Below, one piece after another: positions 28,401 to 34,039 of a stretch of DNA of 64,000 bases. The DNA comes from Dendrolimus kikuchii. Its lineage: Eukaryota; Arthropoda; Insecta; Lepidoptera; Lasiocampidae. Position 1 is the first letter of the stretch; every line of letters starts with the position of its first letter. Where the stretch lies: NCBI GenBank assembly GCA_019925095.2, contig CM034392.1, positions 13,163,887 to 13,227,886 of the forward strand, written 5' to 3'. A model generated the notes under the pieces. That model was not told the origin of the DNA. It was given only the letters and a program-made list of their open reading frames with translations, and made no database searches. The position numbers and the translations under genes are program-made.

Positions 28401-30112
28401 CAGTAAAAAGCTGGTGCAAGCTGAGCAGAACTCATCCGTGCAACTTACGAACATGCACGGATGCTGGTCGATACGTCAGGAATTATGTCATCGACCGCGC
28501 CGGCTACTGCCGTCATACCCACTTGAATGGGATAGCTCTGCTACATGCGCGACCTCCTGACAGAAATAAGAATGAACCCTGGCTATCGACCCCTCGTGAC
28601 CTCATTCGCCGGGATTAGGGCGATGTTAAAAGGTCACAAATTAAGCCTCTAACGCCGCAGATAGGCCACCAGACGCCAAAGACTCCCAACCGAAGCCCGG
28701 AATAGCCATCGGAAGCCAAGATCAAACAACCAAGCCGCTGTCGGAGCCAACGCGAAGCCCGCGAAGACCAACTAAAGCCGCTGATTGGCCTGCGCGAGCC
28801 GTCTACACTACGGCGGCTCCTATATAACGTTACCGGAGGGTAATTGCCCTCCGAGCTACAGCTGGGTCAAAGAGCTCACGCTCAAAGTCCCCTCATCGAC
28901 ACATCGACACCAAAATCGATGTTTGTCGAAGATTAACTCGAGTTTAAGTTATCACTTCTGTCGAGCGTCCCGAAACGCATGATTTTTTTTTCACTCATCG
29001 ATGGCAAATTTTATGTAATAAAAATGTGATATTTTTTAACCCAGAACTCCCGCGGAAAACTCAGAAGCGGTTTGAAGTTGTTGTTGTTGACACCGTTTCT
29101 ACTAAAATTATTGCTTACATTCTTTTAAAACGCTGCCGTACTTTGTGTCCCGGGAATCTCGCGGTAATTTCAAGTCGAGCGTTAACGAAGTCGCGGGCAT
29201 ATCCTAATAATTTATGTACTTGTTGGTGTTGTAGAGATGATTGAATACGTTTGGTGTGTTACAGCGAAGCCGATCCGTGCGGGCGGCGGGCACCTGGTGG
29301 GCGGCGCGCCCGGCGTCGTGCGGCCGGCGCCCGCGCAGGACATCAAGCGCAAGTCCATCATAGTCGGCGCGAGGGGTGAGTGCGCAATTGCAACGTACAT
29401 CATTTATTCATAACACTGTCTCAGCTCAATAGTATTACCGTTGAAGACTAGGAATGACTACCGCCCAAAAAAGGCAATCTGAAACAACCTTTTAGATGGC
29501 GATACATTTATGTTTTATTGGTTTTACGTTTTGATAATGAAAAGCACTCATACAGAGTAGACTCCATTCCCACTAGTCTGCATTAGATAACTGATGTATC
29601 AATCCCGCAAGGCCACCTTGGACTTGCGTGGTGGGTGTACTGTCAGCTCCCCATAAAAAATTGAAAGGCCCCCAAGCCTTGTCTTGTACACCAAGTAAGA
29701 TATTATTATTAATATTATAATTTTATTTTTAATTATATAATGATACTAGAGTTTTCCCATGTCTTCAATTGCCTACATTTCTAAGTTGTTCAATACTATT
29801 TCAGCAATTCATAATTTAACATAATTATTATGTTCTATGTTAATCTCTGTTATCGACATACATTACATATCAAATTTTATGATTATCAGTTTATTTCAAA
29901 AGTCGCACAGAGAGAATAAAAAACATACAAACAAAGTAACTTTCGTAGTCATATAATAGTATGGATTATAATATGTTTAATATGTTTAATACCTTTAATG
30001 TGTGGATTTGTAATACATCCATTAAAATGGTCTAAGCAGTAGGCTACTGGATTTAAAAATATCACATTTGTGCGACTTTAAACTTTTCTTTTTCCTTGCA
30101 GATGAGAGTTGA
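1316..30112 (+). CDS. Khc: Kinesin-1 heavy chain (conventional kinesin, KIF5 family), 19 coding exons
   Basis: Plus-end-directed microtubule motor subunit; two heavy chains pair with light chains to carry vesicles, organelles and mRNPs. Coding exons: 1316-1462, 9209-9380, 9461-9604, 9799-9942, 10577-10701, 11392-11645, 13389-13497, 14345-14479, 15442-15614, 16766-16955, 17424-17714, 18411-18572, 19045-19211, 20023-20124, 23719-23836, 24554-24781, 25060-25174, 29265-29375, 30102-30112. Phases match at every junction and the total is 2898 nt (965 aa plus stop), the family's usual length. Motor domain residues ~1-330: P-loop GQTSSGKT (92-99), switch I NEHSSRSH (205-212), switch II DLAGSE (238-243). 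Neck linker and neck coil ~325-370, long coiled-coil stalk, then the IAKPIR autoinhibitory motif at ~925-930 and a short basic tail. All introns are GT-AG except intron 7 (GC-AG). Identity is clear from near-continuous match to the remembered insect KHC; exon ends are inferred from splice consensus and phase. Confidence 0.97.
1463..3440. other. Khc intron 1, proximal part
   Basis: Strongly AT-rich non-coding DNA. No gene or classified repeat seen. The minus-strand open frame at 2597-2794 has low-complexity composition and is not supported. Confidence 0.5.
3445..3560. repeat. Fragment of a common short interspersed repeat
   Basis: The phrase attaatattataaatgcgaa at about 3454 is, in reverse, the same kind of terminal phrase that ends the repeats at 21.8 and 45.3 kb. 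A truncated copy next to the mariner. Confidence 0.4.
3630..4640 (+). pseudogene. Dead mariner transposase (cecropia/mauritiana-like)
   Basis: A Tc1/mariner transposase remnant on the sense strand of Khc intron 1. An ATG at 3630 begins an N-terminal helix-turn-helix region broken by stops and frameshifts. The catalytic domain is better kept at 4024-4546: the first aspartate motif TGDEKW, the block CVWWDWKGI, the QHDN motif, and [14 protein letters not shown] with the third aspartate. A TAG interrupts the codons right after HDN near 4330, and a frame change follows. A TIR-like AT-rich 3' end may reach ~4690; no matching 5' terminal repeat or TA duplication was found, so the 5' end is probably lost or decayed. 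Not functional. Confidence 0.85.
4690..5230 (+). repeat. Non-autonomous interspersed repeat (Helitron-like), copy A
   Basis: Shares an ordered set of phrases with 12295-12895: 'actggaccgattt'-type leader, 'gggataa' runs, 'cattttcgtcattttggtt', 'acaatgtaacctgt' and a closing 'gttgacccgcg'. It contains a degenerate short tandem run around gatttggttgatgtg (4950-5005). No coding capacity. The Helitron assignment is a guess from structure and family appearance. Confidence 0.5.
5231..5984. other. Khc intron 1, unclassified stretch
   Basis: No supported gene. A GC-rich patch at 5660-5960 looks like decayed repeat DNA and includes two and a half TTAGG-like units at 5757-5771, too few to mean anything telomeric. 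The small open frame at 5272-5526 has no recognisable domain. Confidence 0.35.
5985..6310 (-). repeat. SINE-like interspersed repeats (two abutting types)
   Basis: After a T-run, the phrase cagcagataggcagacggcc and 'accatcgcctatggacatttgc' match copies at 19.26 kb and 36.6 kb and, in opposite orientation, 13.09 kb. A second motif ending in 'tagtcgcctcttacgacagg' follows. T-run at the left end implies minus orientation of an A-tailed element. Confidence 0.55.
6720..7905 (-). mobile_element. Penelope-derived non-autonomous element, long copy (P1), with 10-bp TSD
   Basis: Perfect direct repeat cgtgtatact at 6710-6719 and 7906-7915 bounds a 1186-bp insertion. The ends carry an inverted repeat: ataataaaactacg and 20 further bases at about 6752-6785 match the reverse complement at 7872-7905, and similarity extends inward through a CGAAACGTCGG-type motif on both sides. 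Inside, on the minus strand, lies the C-terminal part of a Penelope-like polymerase with its GIY-YIG domain; the reverse transcriptase core is missing. The element is therefore internally deleted and probably moved by machinery of a full-length relative. Confidence 0.85.
7130..7810 (-). pseudogene. Penelope-like element polymerase remnant: GIY-YIG endonuclease domain
   Basis: The minus-strand frame 7810-7304 (168 codons, no true ATG; it opens at a TTG) encodes the post-RT linker and a GIY-YIG nuclease: [15 protein letters not shown] holds the GVY and YIG signature (here GVY...YIG), followed by QTKRS, RVKEH with the catalytic arginine, a SEH motif and a glutamate in ATENRF. After a TAG at ~7301 the conserved C-terminal block [14 protein letters not shown] continues in another frame to ~7130. 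Known role in Penelope elements: nicking the target for priming. The RT domain is absent and the frame is broken, so this copy is dead. Confidence 0.88.
8650..8900. repeat. Interspersed repeat with inverted 'ccgacttcac' motifs
   Basis: Contains 'tttttttaacaaaaa', 'aaaccgacttcac' and 'acttggcaccgacttcacga'. The same set in the same neighbourhood of the caggatctgatga repeat occurs at 37.23-37.76 kb in reverse, so the two motif groups probably belong to one larger element. Confidence 0.5.
8901..9208. other. Khc intron 1, distal end
   Basis: AT-rich, no repeat recognised. Ends in a TTTTAG acceptor at 9203-9208. Confidence 0.5.
9209..9380 (+). CDS. Khc: Khc exon 2 (P-loop)
   Basis: Begins G-K-V-Y-L-F-D-K after a TTTTAG acceptor and contains the Walker A motif [10 protein letters not shown]. 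Phase 0 in, phase 1 out at GTAAAT. Confidence 0.96.
9461..9604 (+). CDS. Khc: Khc exon 3 (motor domain)
   Basis: Encodes the conserved [15 protein letters not shown] and [12 protein letters not shown] segments. GCAG acceptor, GTAAGA donor, phase 1 at both ends. Confidence 0.96.
9799..9942 (+). CDS. Khc: Khc exon 4 (motor domain)
   Basis: Encodes [26 protein letters not shown] and the start of switch I (SNRHIAVTN split across the junction). Donor GTATGT after ACA A, phase 1. Confidence 0.96.
10011..10047 (+). mobile_element. 37-bp Penelope-derived end fragment (P4) with 11-bp TSD
   Basis: aacactaacta is duplicated exactly at 10000-10010 and 10048-10058. Only the terminal 37 bases of the P1 family lie between, ending in the shared cgtagttttattat. 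A severe 5' truncation, as expected from target-primed reverse transcription that stopped early. Confidence 0.85.
10577..10701 (+). CDS. Khc: Khc exon 5 (switch I and switch II)
   Basis: Encodes [15 protein letters not shown] and [11 protein letters not shown], the nucleotide-sensing switches. TTCCAG acceptor, donor GTAAAT after AAG, phase 0 out. Confidence 0.97.
10702..11391. other. Khc intron 5
   Basis: AT-rich, with no supported gene or classified repeat. The 84-codon open frame at 10564-10818 is exon 5 reading on into the intron. Confidence 0.6.
11392..11645 (+). CDS. Khc: Khc exon 6 (microtubule-binding face of motor)
   Basis: Encodes loop 11/alpha4 ([20 protein letters not shown]), loop 12 ([14 protein letters not shown]) and [16 protein letters not shown]. 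Phase 0 in, phase 2 out at GTATAT. Confidence 0.97.
11762..11965. repeat. Candidate MITE in Khc intron 6
   Basis: About 200 bp with imperfect terminal inverted repeats: aagtcgcgtactcgcc near 11763 against gagtacgcggctt near 11949. More GC-rich than its surroundings, no coding capacity. No clear target duplication. Confidence 0.45.
12011..12141 (+). mobile_element. ~131-bp palindromic Penelope-derived element (P2) with TSD
   Basis: aaatcttat is duplicated at 12002-12010 and 12142-12150 (up to 12 bp if shared A/T bases are counted). It starts taatatttccttaag, as P1 and P3 do, then has ataataaaactacg and its inverse cgtagttttattat near the two ends. No ORF. Size and ends match the 42.0-kb copy. 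Confidence 0.82.
12295..12895 (+). repeat. Non-autonomous interspersed repeat (Helitron-like), copy B
   Basis: Second copy of the 4.69-5.23-kb family. Carries a short (CTGT) run at 12310, the phrases ctactggaccgatttag, cattttcgtcattttggtta and gttgacccgcggcg, and a short tandem run of 'tttgtc' units (12510-12550). Confidence 0.5.
13085..13205 (+). repeat. SINE-like repeat
   Basis: Contains ggcaacgcgttggcgacgcg and 'atagatggcccgtctgcct'-type phrases, the reverse complement of the motifs at 6.0, 19.3 and 36.6 kb. Confidence 0.5.
13389..13497 (+). CDS. Khc: Khc exon 7 (neck linker and neck coil)
   Basis: Encodes [19 protein letters not shown] and a charged segment, the neck linker and start of the neck coiled coil. 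TTGCAG acceptor, phase 2 in. The donor is AAG|GCAAGT, a GC splice site; no GT donor nearby keeps the frame. Confidence 0.95.
13498..14344 (+). other. Khc: GC-AG intron 7 of Khc
   Basis: Begins GCAAGT at 13498 and ends TTAG at 14344. The donor is otherwise a perfect consensus, as is typical of GC introns. The intron contains the solo LTR at 13650-14066. Confidence 0.9.
13650..14066 (+). mobile_element. Solo LTR, 417 bp, TSD atat
   Basis: Starts TGTTACG and ends CGTAACA, with the 4-bp repeat atat on each side (13646-13649, 14067-14070). An AATAAA at 14010-14015 lies 50 bases before the end, where an R-region polyadenylation signal belongs. No internal retroelement remains, so it is a recombined solo LTR in the sense orientation of Khc. 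Superfamily not decided (Ty3/gypsy or BEL/Pao). Similar sequence near 46.34-46.43 kb may be a decayed end of the same family. Confidence 0.75.
14345..14479 (+). CDS. Khc: Khc exon 8 (stalk start)
   Basis: Encodes [17 protein letters not shown], then a more variable, acidic and proline-rich segment. Phase 0 both ends; donor GTATGT. Confidence 0.94.
14640..14860 (+). repeat. Interspersed repeat, copy 1 ('cccgcg...gaagtcgcg' family)
   Basis: Contains cgctgattgacagcaaattc, 'gggaatcccgcggga' and an end resembling 'gtggacgaagtcgcg'. Relatives at 25.2, 28.99 and 36.2 kb; the last ends in gcatatcctagta, like a Helitron CTAG terminus. Confidence 0.5.
15105..15395 (-). pseudogene. RTE-clade LINE fragment (C-terminal end of ORF)
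   Basis: The minus-strand frame 15380-15114 encodes [20 protein letters not shown], then [19 protein letters not shown], the conserved C-terminal block of RTE polymerases after the thumb. It is a 3' fragment only. It shares this block with the piece at 42.24-42.72 kb. Confidence 0.75.
15442..15614 (+). CDS. Khc: Khc exon 9 (coiled-coil stalk)
   Basis: Encodes [14 protein letters not shown] and [13 protein letters not shown] heptad-rich sequence. TGTAG acceptor, phase 0 in, phase 2 out at GTAATA. Confidence 0.95.
15615..16765. other. Khc intron 9
   Basis: AT-rich. Contains one copy of the 'acttcacgccagttccctcg' repeat at 16308-16410 and nothing else recognised. Confidence 0.55.
16308..16410 (+). 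repeat. 'tacataacttcacgccag' repeat, copy 1
   Basis: Starts with a short (ACAT) run, then acttcacgccagttccctcg, 'ggggtaggcacgaacaac' and 'cacacctcacttg'. Longer copies at 18015-18170 and 40398-40545. Confidence 0.6.
16766..16955 (+). CDS. Khc: Khc exon 10 (coiled-coil stalk)
   Basis: Encodes the conserved [20 protein letters not shown] and [14 protein letters not shown] segments. TACAG acceptor, phase 2 in, phase 0 out at CAG|GTATTC. Confidence 0.96.
17424..17714 (+). CDS. Khc: Khc exon 11 (stalk, hinge region)
   Basis: 97 codons encoding [20 protein letters not shown] and a stretch with glycines ([10 protein letters not shown]) matching the hinge that lets kinesin-1 fold, then [18 protein letters not shown]. 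Phase 0 both ends. Confidence 0.96.
18015..18170 (+). repeat. 'tacataacttcacgccag' repeat, copy 2
   Basis: Extends copy 1 with 'ttctttgacattcatagctc' and 'catgcacgctcgtctgttc'. Confidence 0.6.
18411..18572 (+). CDS. Khc: Khc exon 12 (coiled coil)
   Basis: Encodes [20 protein letters not shown] and LREECARLQ, a conserved kinesin-1 stalk block. GGCAG acceptor, GTTGGT donor, phase 0 both ends. GC-rich third positions. Confidence 0.95.
19045..19211 (+). CDS. Khc: Khc exon 13 (coiled coil, very GC-rich)
   Basis: Frame reads [20 protein letters not shown] then [20 protein letters not shown]. Almost every third base is G or C, in contrast to flanking introns. The long open frames in other phases here are composition artefacts. 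Phase 0 in, phase 2 out at GTAAGT. Confidence 0.93.
19260..19400 (-). repeat. SINE-like repeat
   Basis: Phrase gaacaggcagacggcccgg and 'gtggttaccgtcgtctataa' match the 6.0- and 36.6-kb copies. Confidence 0.5.
20023..20124 (+). CDS. Khc: Khc exon 14, canonical form
   Basis: Encodes [20 protein letters not shown] and the K-L-K-E-L block. The donor GTTAGT at 20125 in phase 2 joins exon 15 as ATT (Ile) followed by [10 protein letters not shown]. Confidence 0.92.
20023..20428 (+). CDS. Khc: Khc exon 14, extended alternative terminal form (putative)
   Basis: If the donor at 20125 is not used, the frame stays open for 101 more codons and stops at TAA 20426-20428. Joined to exons 1-13 this gives an 872-residue heavy chain. 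The extension is charged at first ([20 protein letters not shown], then a KKRLFDYSG stretch and [10 protein letters not shown]) and hydrophobic at its end. Length and composition look coding, unlike other intron read-throughs here, which stop quickly. AATAAA hexamers at 21409-21414 and 21535-21540 could serve as polyadenylation signals. Such an isoform would lack the distal coiled coil and the IAK tail, so could not be autoinhibited in the usual way. It is unproven: conservation or transcripts would decide. Confidence 0.45.
20429..23718. other. Khc intron 14 / possible 3' UTR of alternative form
   Basis: AT-rich. Holds AATAAA at 21409-21414 and 21535-21540, a repeat at 21590-21800, and later two TGTAAATA motifs (about 22739 and 22756) matching the Pumilio-type consensus. 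The rest is unclassified. The minus-strand frames near 23.0 and 23.3 kb are not supported. Confidence 0.5.
21590..21800 (+). repeat. Common lepidopteran-type short interspersed repeat
   Basis: Starts near 'tatactagcggcccggcgac', passes 'tatagcctatgaca' and 'aaatcggtttagtgg', and ends in tttataatattagtatagat. The same start-to-end order is seen, split by an R1 fragment, at 44.17-45.31 kb. Confidence 0.65.
23719..23836 (+). CDS. Khc: Khc exon 15 (distal stalk)
   Basis: Encodes [20 protein letters not shown] and [16 protein letters not shown], one of the most conserved kinesin-1 stalk segments. TTACAG acceptor, phase 2 in; GTTAGT donor, phase 0 out. Confidence 0.97.
23837..24553. other. Khc intron 15
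   Basis: AT-rich, nothing recognised. Ends in a TCGTAG acceptor. Confidence 0.6.
24554..24781 (+). CDS. Khc: Khc exon 16 (distal coiled coil)
   Basis: Frame begins [18 protein letters not shown], then [20 protein letters not shown] and [22 protein letters not shown]-rich; the plus frame at 24535-24963 and the minus frames here are shadows. Phase 0 both ends, GTGAGA donor. Confidence 0.96.
25060..25174 (+). CDS. Khc: Khc exon 17 (start of tail)
   Basis: Encodes [20 protein letters not shown] and RRGPQAQI, leading into the autoinhibitory tail. TATAG acceptor, GTAAGT donor, phase 1 out. Confidence 0.96.
25195..25420 (+). repeat. Interspersed repeat, copy 2 ('cccgcg...' family)
   Basis: Contains cgctgatcgacagcaaattt and 'agtcccgcgagaatttttctgg', as at 14.64 and 36.2 kb. 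Confidence 0.5.
25480..25754 (+). repeat. Unit of the caggatctgatgag repeat
   Basis: One full unit with tctccgtcaattgtggac, caccaagtcaggatctgatg, 'cgccgtgagcctaa' and the start of the next unit. Same family as the 6.5-8.6-kb array. Confidence 0.55.
26063..26620 (+). pseudogene. Jockey LINE endonuclease domain remnant
   Basis: Opens [20 protein letters not shown]; further motifs are [21 protein letters not shown] and [10 protein letters not shown] (the GDLNAKH motif with G changed to V). An APE-type endonuclease nicks target DNA for LINE insertion. The frame ends early by frameshift after residue 164. Confidence 0.8.
27115..28101 (+). pseudogene. Jockey LINE reverse transcriptase remnant
   Basis: A 328-codon open frame with RT motifs [61 protein letters not shown] and the catalytic LYADD box. 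Motif B (usually QGSPLSP) is degraded to PQIISLS. Frame is lost at both ends: continuation at 28086-28406 ([18 protein letters not shown]) is in another frame. Confidence 0.88.
28621..28985 (+). other. GC-rich retroelement-derived stretch with TATA-like box
   Basis: Different base composition from both neighbours, with cctatataacgtt at about 28820 and repeated 'gaagcc/cgaagcc' motifs. Could be the Jockey 3' end or part of an LTR; ends not found. Confidence 0.3.
28986..29225 (+). repeat. Interspersed repeat, copy 3 ('cccgcg...' family)
   Basis: Carries cccagaactcccgcggaaaa and ends cgaagtcgcgggcatatcct, close to the 36.2-kb copy. Confidence 0.55.
29265..29375 (+). CDS. Khc: Khc exon 18 (IAK tail)
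   Basis: With exon 17 gives [12 protein letters not shown], the motif that binds the motor pair in the folded, autoinhibited state. Then [19 protein letters not shown], basic tail likely to bind microtubules. TTACAG acceptor, GTGAGT donor, phase 1. Confidence 0.96.
29376..30101. other. Khc intron 18
   Basis: AT-rich without recognised repeats. Ends CTTGCAG. Confidence 0.6.
30102..30112 (+). CDS. Khc: Khc exon 19, last codons and stop
   Basis: After CCTTGCAG, the split codon gives D, then E-S and TGA. The last residues are therefore GARDES. Too short for any ORF caller; supported by phase and the acceptor. Confidence 0.88.
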
Positions 30113-30870
30113 AGAGGTAGCTGTTCCACATAGAGAATTTAAATGAAACTTCATAGATGTACCTAATATAGGGCGGCGAAAAATCATTCTTCAAAAAATT
30201 ATATCCATTATATTACTGTGTTTACGAAAAGCCTAATGTAAGCAGCATACAAAAAAAAAGAAATTATCGTAGTTTTAGGCTTAAATCTTTCGAGCTATCT
30301 TATTTTAACGTCTATAAGTGCACGTCGATATAGACCGGTTGTGTAGCTTTTCGCTAATTATTATAATATCAGGTTTCATGTAAATTCGATATCGGTTATC
30401 GTAATGCGCCCGCGCAAAAGTATTACCATGTGAGCAGATCCGAAGCTGCGACGGCCTCGTGTTGCTATTTTATAAAAAGATATTAACCAATATTTTTATT
30501 AAATGACTTGAGTATTAATCTGTAAACTCCAGTGCTAGTATGCATTTTATCCTATGAATTAAATATTATTTTAAATTCATGACGCACTGTCGTTGCGGGA
30601 AGAAGTGCGGTCAACGTCTACCTATATAAATGTAACGTTCTTCAGTACAAAAATGCCGAGCCAGTTACCAGAATATAAATTGAAATATTCAACTGCACGC
30701 GTCCACATTTCTTCCCCGGGCGAAATAACGGTGATGTCAAAGATGCAATATGTCTTACTTATATTATTTTTTAAACTTGCTGTGAAAATATTGCAGACTT
30801 GCATATGCTGCCGCACAAATAAAACATTAAAAATTAAAATACAAAAAAATGTTAAATATATATTATAAAA
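30113..30870 (+). other. Khc: Khc 3' UTR (predicted)
   Basis: Follows the Khc stop. An AATAAA at 30818-30823 is followed within 60-100 bases by GT-rich sequence (tttctggtgtggtggc), the usual layout of a cleavage site, so the UTR probably ends near 30850. No gene inside. Confidence 0.6.
30818..30823 (+). terminator. Khc: Candidate Khc polyadenylation signal
   Basis: AATAAA 706 nt after the stop codon, with a downstream GT-rich element at about 30898-30915. Confidence 0.55.
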
Positions 30871-31029
30871 TACAGTGGGCTCTGCGCTATCCGTTTCTGG
30901 TGTGGTGGCAAATGCATACAGTGTGCATCTTAAATGTGTAGTCGTAGTTAAGCTTTTTGAATATATATTATATTTTTATATGTTGTGATAAGCGATGATT
31001 GCCGAAATGTGAGCATTTATTTGTTTAAA

Positions 31030-31188
31030 ATGAAACGAAACCCTTTGGCGTACGTCGACAAGGTGTTAATGGGTGATAACGAGATGGCTCGCGACACGGC
31101 ACACGCACAGATCGGCAAGGGTGAGCTCCAGCGAGGTCCAATCGCGGCCGGCGGCTACGTACGCCCGCCCGCTACCGCAGAATTATAA
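31030..31188 (+). CDS. Possible small ORF or orphan exon in a GC-rich island
   Basis: ATG at 31030 gives 52 codons to TAA 31186-31188: KRNPLAYVDKVLMGDNEM, then ARDTAHAQIGKGELQRGPIA and a proline-rich end. The island is GC-rich against AT-rich flanks. A GTGAGC splice-donor match at 31120 could end an exon here instead. No domain recognised; superficial likeness to the kinesin tail (AQIGK) is not convincing. Confidence 0.25.
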   Translation: MKRNPLAYVDKVLMGDNEMARDTAHAQIGKGELQRGPIAAGGYVRPPATAEL

Positions 31189-33780
31189 TCTACTACTTTC
31201 AATAGATTGTCTATGGCCTACAGCATTCCCTTAATGTAAAACATAACAAATATACTAATGGGGTTATATAAGCAAAGATACTATTAGATCTGAATGTAAA
31301 CTGACTGCTGAATTGCCTTGTACTATTACTATGTCCTTTTTTCATTGCCTCACTTTAAAATGACAAAAAAAAAATCATTATACTTCGTAATTGTTTATTT
31401 CCACTATTTTCTTCCTTAGTGTCTCAGAAATAAAACGATTTTGTATGGTTTTATTGATTTTCATGTAAAAAATACATAATTTTTTATTGCATATTTTTAT
31501 TTGGTGTTTAATAGATCATCGTAAAGCGGGTGAAAGACGTGTGTGCAATTACGCGTAGTTATGGCTCGGTGATCTTCACTTCTGAAAGTTCGCGTGCTTA
31601 TGGTGACAAACAGACGAAAAAGGTCGTCGAGCCACAAATACCCGCTCATCCCGTTTAAAGAAAGCAGTTTTCTACCCCATTCCTTATTCCGTGAATTGAA
31701 TTAAACAAAGGTTATTAAATGTTTAGAAAAATAAATTAACTATAATGTGATTATTTAATATGAAAAGTATGAGCGGAATATTGAATAGTTACAGTACTTG
31801 TCACTTGATTGCACGTTGGGGTAAAGTTTGAGAAGTGCGCCTAAGATAGGCTATCTTATGTTTCGTAAAGAATTCTCAGTTACTCGAAGCACTGTCGGAT
31901 GATAAGTGAGTCGATAACAGCGACACACAAAGATAGCCCACCTTAGCCGTACATGTCACTATCCCGTGCCGCCATAGGCAGGTGCCAAGTGGCGTGGTGG
32001 TGTGGTGGTGTGGTGGTGTACATTGTGTCAAGTTTTGCATTGAGCGAGTGGTGTGCGGTGTATGATGTAGCGTCGGCCGCGAGCGTGAGTGCCTGGGCGA
32101 CTTGCTGCAACTAGCAAGTTCTCTGCTACTAGGCATGGTTTGCGCCAGAATGAATCACGACACGATTTTAGTGGGCGATTTTTGTATTTTTCCTTTAATA
32201 GAATACGAAAATCTCTTTCAACTAAAACCTTTTGCCCTGTTAAATATTTAATACATTACGCCAGTAATAATATATTAGACATGTTAATAAAAACAATAAC
32301 CAAAAATAGGGTTGTTGCATAATCGTAGGTTATCATTCATATCACCTTTCGCTTAGCCATATATATTGCGCGTCACCCTCACTTTGCTTGTAAGCTGTGA
32401 TGTTTTGTTAGCAAATGTTTTAATTTTGTATTGCGTCTTTATCGTATCGTCTTTGTAGTAATTTAGTCATTAAGTTACAATATCGGCTCTTACTATATAA
32501 TAAAAATTAATAGAGAATAAATAAAGATGGCAAAGGCTTATTTTAGTAAAGTATTATTCCACAAGACAATTTTAACGAATCACACCTATACAGCATAACA
32601 TTATTGACACGATAGTTGTTTTAAATTTGAAAATCATATGAAATAAAATCTTGGGTTGTTTGTTAACACCGTGTTTGTGATTAGTTGATCGGAGTTAACT
32701 ATGTACTTGCTTTTAAGATTCATCATCTTCGTAGTAGATCTGGAACTTGTGTAAGTACTTATGAAATTGTCACGACAAGGCGACGCCAGCGCCGTGGCGC
32801 TGGTCGCGCTTGAGGAGTTATGGAACTATGGCTGTCAACATGTCCCGAAAACCAAAGAGAAATCACACTATTGTTTTAGATATTATATTTTGTTTGAGAT
32901 TATTGATTACCAGCTGAAATACGTAGAGGGTGTCCTGAATTACTCAATGGTTCCAAAGCTCCTTGATGTGTTGCAATATACATTTATATCGTTTAGATGT
33001 AAAGTTGTAGTAAATTATTTCACACCTAAGTTAGATTCTACTTGATTTTATATTTTATTTATTATATTTCTTACGAAAACCTAAATATCGTTCTTTCACT
33101 TTTAAAGTGTATTACGCTTTTTACATATCTGTATTTACATTATGTAATTATGTCGAAATCATGATCAAATGAAATTATATATTTTCCATGCAAATTAGAG
33201 ACGTCTGCAAAGATGCATTCCACGTGGGGCACACTTTGTATCTCTGTGAAACGGTTGTACGCCTAATGATATTGCTTATGGTAGTTCCAAGAGGCTATCC
33301 TCGGTCGTGGGCTGCTGCGTGACGCCGAGCGGGCGTCGACACCAGCCTTGCCTTTGCACCAAGTGATTTAGTTTGTATCGACATCTTTTGTATGATGTAT
33401 TTAATATATGGAAAATTCTCAAACGGAGCGTTTTCTTAACTTTTATTTATTATAAAAATAAAATTATGAATTTAATTTGCTATCAGTGTGTTTTCATTTC
33501 AATGTCCCAACTATAAATATATACACAAACGTTCTATAGAACGTGTGTGTTATGTATTATACTATAATCCTATAATATAATAAACAAGGAAGACTGTGAG
33601 GCTGGATCAAAGATATTTTAGGGATGTATACAGTTTATTAAATACAACAAAATAACACAAAGGCTGAAAGAAATAGATATTGTTGACGATTGTGTTTATA
33701 TAGCGAATTTTCAGGATAAACAGACGAAGTAACGGGCAGACGCCAGTATAATTATGTAAAGTGATATAAACACGGGGTAA
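31189..33780. other. Intergenic region with four more GC-richer islands
   Basis: Islands at about 31515-31660 (plus frame open for 48 codons starting IIVKRVKDVCAIT after a TTTAATAG acceptor-like site), 31960-32130 (with a short GTG repeat at 32000-32018), 32760-32840 (frame KLSRQGDASAVALVALEELW) and 33280-33365. None has a recognisable domain. The rest is AT-rich and empty to my eye. Confidence 0.35.
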
Positions 33781-33784
33781 ATCT

Positions 33785-33978
33785 ACAATATATAAAAATC
33801 TCTTATCACGTTGTTTGTGGTCGCACTTCTCCGAAACGGTTTAACCGATTTTAATGTTTTTTTTTGTATATTTGGTAGGGATAAGAACAGGTCGTAAAGT
33901 ATTTTTCCTCCTATTATATTGTGTTTTTTATGACAGAACCATACAGAACAACGTTTGCCGGGTCAGTTGGTAAAATTC
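33785..33978 (+). repeat. Helitron-like repeat fragment
   Basis: Contains 'ccgaaacggtttaaccgat' and ends 'caacgtttgccgggtcagttgg', typical of a very common lepidopteran interspersed family (from memory of the phrase). Confidence 0.5.
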
Positions 33979-34039
33979 TAAACATTCCGTGTTTGTACAT
34001 TGAAGATATTTAAAAGAAACCCAAATGGAATAGACGATA

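Larger units (their letters stand above)
25755..28620 (+). mobile_element. Dead Jockey-clade LINE in Khc intron 17
   Basis: Sense to Khc. In order: a gag-type zinc-knuckle remnant with [14 protein letters not shown] (25790-25920), an APE endonuclease (26063-26557 and beyond), an RT (27115-28101) and a post-RT region (28086-28560), all separated by stops or frameshifts. The 5' end is truncated inside ORF1. Its GC content stands out from the AT-rich intron. Not functional. Confidence 0.85.

Noticed and set aside
28621..28985. Solo LTR with TATA box
   Set aside because: A TATA-like box is present but no terminal inverted TG...CA ends or target duplication could be found.
31030..31188. Duplicated Khc tail exon (AQIGK similarity)
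   Set aside because: Similarity is a few residues, order of blocks differs, and no upstream kinesin match exists; kept only as an unassigned small ORF.
31876..32136. Minus-strand ORF of 86 codons
   Set aside because: His/Thr-rich part comes from a GTG simple repeat; no domain and no splice context.
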